Positions 32,078 to 32,739 of a stretch of DNA of 32,739 nt are shown here, in pieces (the first letter of the stretch is position 1; each line of letters begins with the position of its first letter). This DNA is from CALGSZ01 sp042408955 (GTDB lineage: Bacteria; Chloroflexota; Chloroflexia; Thermomicrobiales; UBA6265). The position numbers and the translations under genes are program-made. The DNA lies in NCBI GenBank assembly GCA_042408955.1, contig JBHOQQ010000043.1, positions 1 to 32,739 of the forward strand, written 5' to 3'. The notes beneath the pieces are model-generated. The model did no database searches, was not told where the DNA came from, and saw only the letters and a list, made by a program, of their open reading frames with translations.

Positions 32078-32739
32078 ATGGTCGGCGAACGTGGCAAGCT
32101 GAACCGGCGGACATTGATTGGCGGAGCAAGCGCCACCGGTCTGGGCCTTTGGTCTGGAACGTGGTTCAGCCGCTCCTCCCGCGCCCAGGAGTCGCAATAC
32201 TCGAAGGAGTATGCTGGCACGACACTCAACGCCCTCATGGAAGACCTCATCGAGACCACGCTGATCGAGCAGATGTTGCCTGAGTTCGAAGAGCTGACCG
32301 GGATCAAGGTTCAGTTCGAGAAGGTGGTCTATCCAGTGATGCACGACAAGCTCGTCAGCTCACTGGCGGCGGGCGAAGGATCTGGCATCTACGACTTTCT
32401 CGAAGTCGACTTCTACTGGGTCTATGAATTCGCGCGCGCCGGGTGGGTCGAAGATCTCGGCGAGCGGATCGCCCAAAGCAACGGCGCCATTGATCTCTCG
32501 CGCTACATTGACGCGGTGCTCAAGATCAATTCGGAGGTGGACGGCAAGACCTTCTACATTCCGATGTATGTCTATCCCATGGGGCTGATCTACCGGAAAG
32601 ACCTGATGGCCGACCCCCAATTCCAGAGTGATTACAAGGCCAAGGCAGGAAAAGATCTGGCTTTACCAGCGACCGTGGAGGAATACGTCGAGCAGATCAA
32701 GGTTGTTCAACAGCTCCGGCCGGGTGAACTCTACGGCGC
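32078..32739 (+). CDS. Extracellular sugar-binding protein of an ABC transporter (3' end cut by window)
   Basis: 220 residues are visible; the gene runs off the window. The start ATG 32078 has AGAAAGGAG about six bases upstream. The N-terminus has a Tat-like signal (LNRRTLIGGASATG) followed by a hydrophobic stretch and a probable cleavage site near SSRAQ. The mature part resembles SBP_bac_1 proteins: LPEFEELTGIKVQFEKVVYP, DKLVSSLAAGEGSGIYDFLE and YIPMYVYPMGLIYRKDLM. It binds the substrate outside the membrane and delivers it to the MalG-type permease encoded just upstream. The ATPase and second permease may lie beyond the window. Confidence 0.88.
   Translation, partial: MVGERGKLNRRTLIGGASATGLGLWSGTWFSRSSRAQESQYSKEYAGTTLNALMEDLIETTLIEQMLPEFEELTGIKVQFEKVVYPVMHDKLVSSLAAGEGSGIYDFLEVDFYWVYEFARAGWVEDLGERIAQSNGAIDLSRYIDAVLKINSEVDGKTFYIPMYVYPMGLIYRKDLMADPQFQSDYKAKAGKDLALPATVEEYVEQIKVVQQLRPGELYG

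Noticed and set aside
31414..32307. Minus-strand reading frame opposite the permease and binding protein
   Set aside because: It overlaps strongly supported genes and looks like a shadow of their codon bias.
1..32739. CRISPR arrays, insertion sequences, prophage or tRNA genes
   Set aside because: No regularly spaced repeats, transposase, integrase or tRNA cloverleaf was seen on either strand apart from the tRNA-like part of tmRNA.

Overview
The window is about 60 percent GC and carries densely packed housekeeping and metabolic genes on both strands. The gene set points to a member of the Chloroflexota, most likely Thermomicrobia-like: an R3H-domain SpoIIIAA-type ATPase beside thymidylate kinase and a DarA-type cyclic-di-AMP receptor, a double-zinc-ribbon membrane protein, a double-GNAT protein, System II cytochrome c maturation, a DegS/NarL two-component pair, and an actinobacterial/chloroflexal style sugar ABC transporter. 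This assignment is inferred from gene content, not from a marker phylogeny. I see no insertion sequence, phage, CRISPR array or tRNA gene. One RNA gene is clear: tmRNA (ssrA) on the minus strand.

Layout. 1-4062 (+): the 3' part of a membrane-anchored HD-GYP protein, a HAD hydrolase, trmD, and a winged-helix AAA ATPase. 4076-4858 (-): recO. 4976-8771 (+): a complete four-gene System II cytochrome c assembly operon (ccdA, resB, ccsA/resC, resA-like). 8790-9440 (-): KDPG aldolase. 9662-11292 (+): an NrtR-type NAD-sensing regulator overlapping NAD kinase. 11361-19512 (-): zinc-ribbon membrane protein, DarA-like receptor, tmk, R3H/SpoIIIAA ATPase, double GNAT, recR and ftsK/spoIIIE. 19804-23906 (-): glycolate oxidase glcD-glcE-glcF. 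24070-25415 (+): EVE-domain protein, thioredoxin-like [2Fe-2S] ferredoxin and OsmC protein. 25492-25851 (-): ssrA. 26315-30074 (+): a family 2 glycosyltransferase, a DUF4388 protein, a soluble histidine kinase and its LuxR-type response regulator. 30171-30947 (-): a short-chain dehydrogenase. 31156-32739 (+): a MalG-type permease and the start of a sugar-binding protein cut by the window end.

How the parts work together. The cytochrome operon delivers electrons across the membrane (CcdA, ResA) and heme (ResB, CcsA) for c-type cytochromes. The nrtR-nadK pair links NAD status to NADP synthesis. glcDEF oxidises glycolate to glyoxylate. The DNA-maintenance genes recO, recR and ftsK, with tmk, form a housekeeping background. 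The signalling genes at 27-30 kb carry the most striking regulatory site of the window: a perfect 8-bp dyad filling the spacer between a good -35 and -10 ahead of the kinase gene.

Promoters could be read at several places. Two of them (ccdA and the GNAT gene) place the expected transcription start on or next to the start codon, suggesting leaderless mRNAs. Several gene ends carry GC-rich hairpins without a following T-tract.
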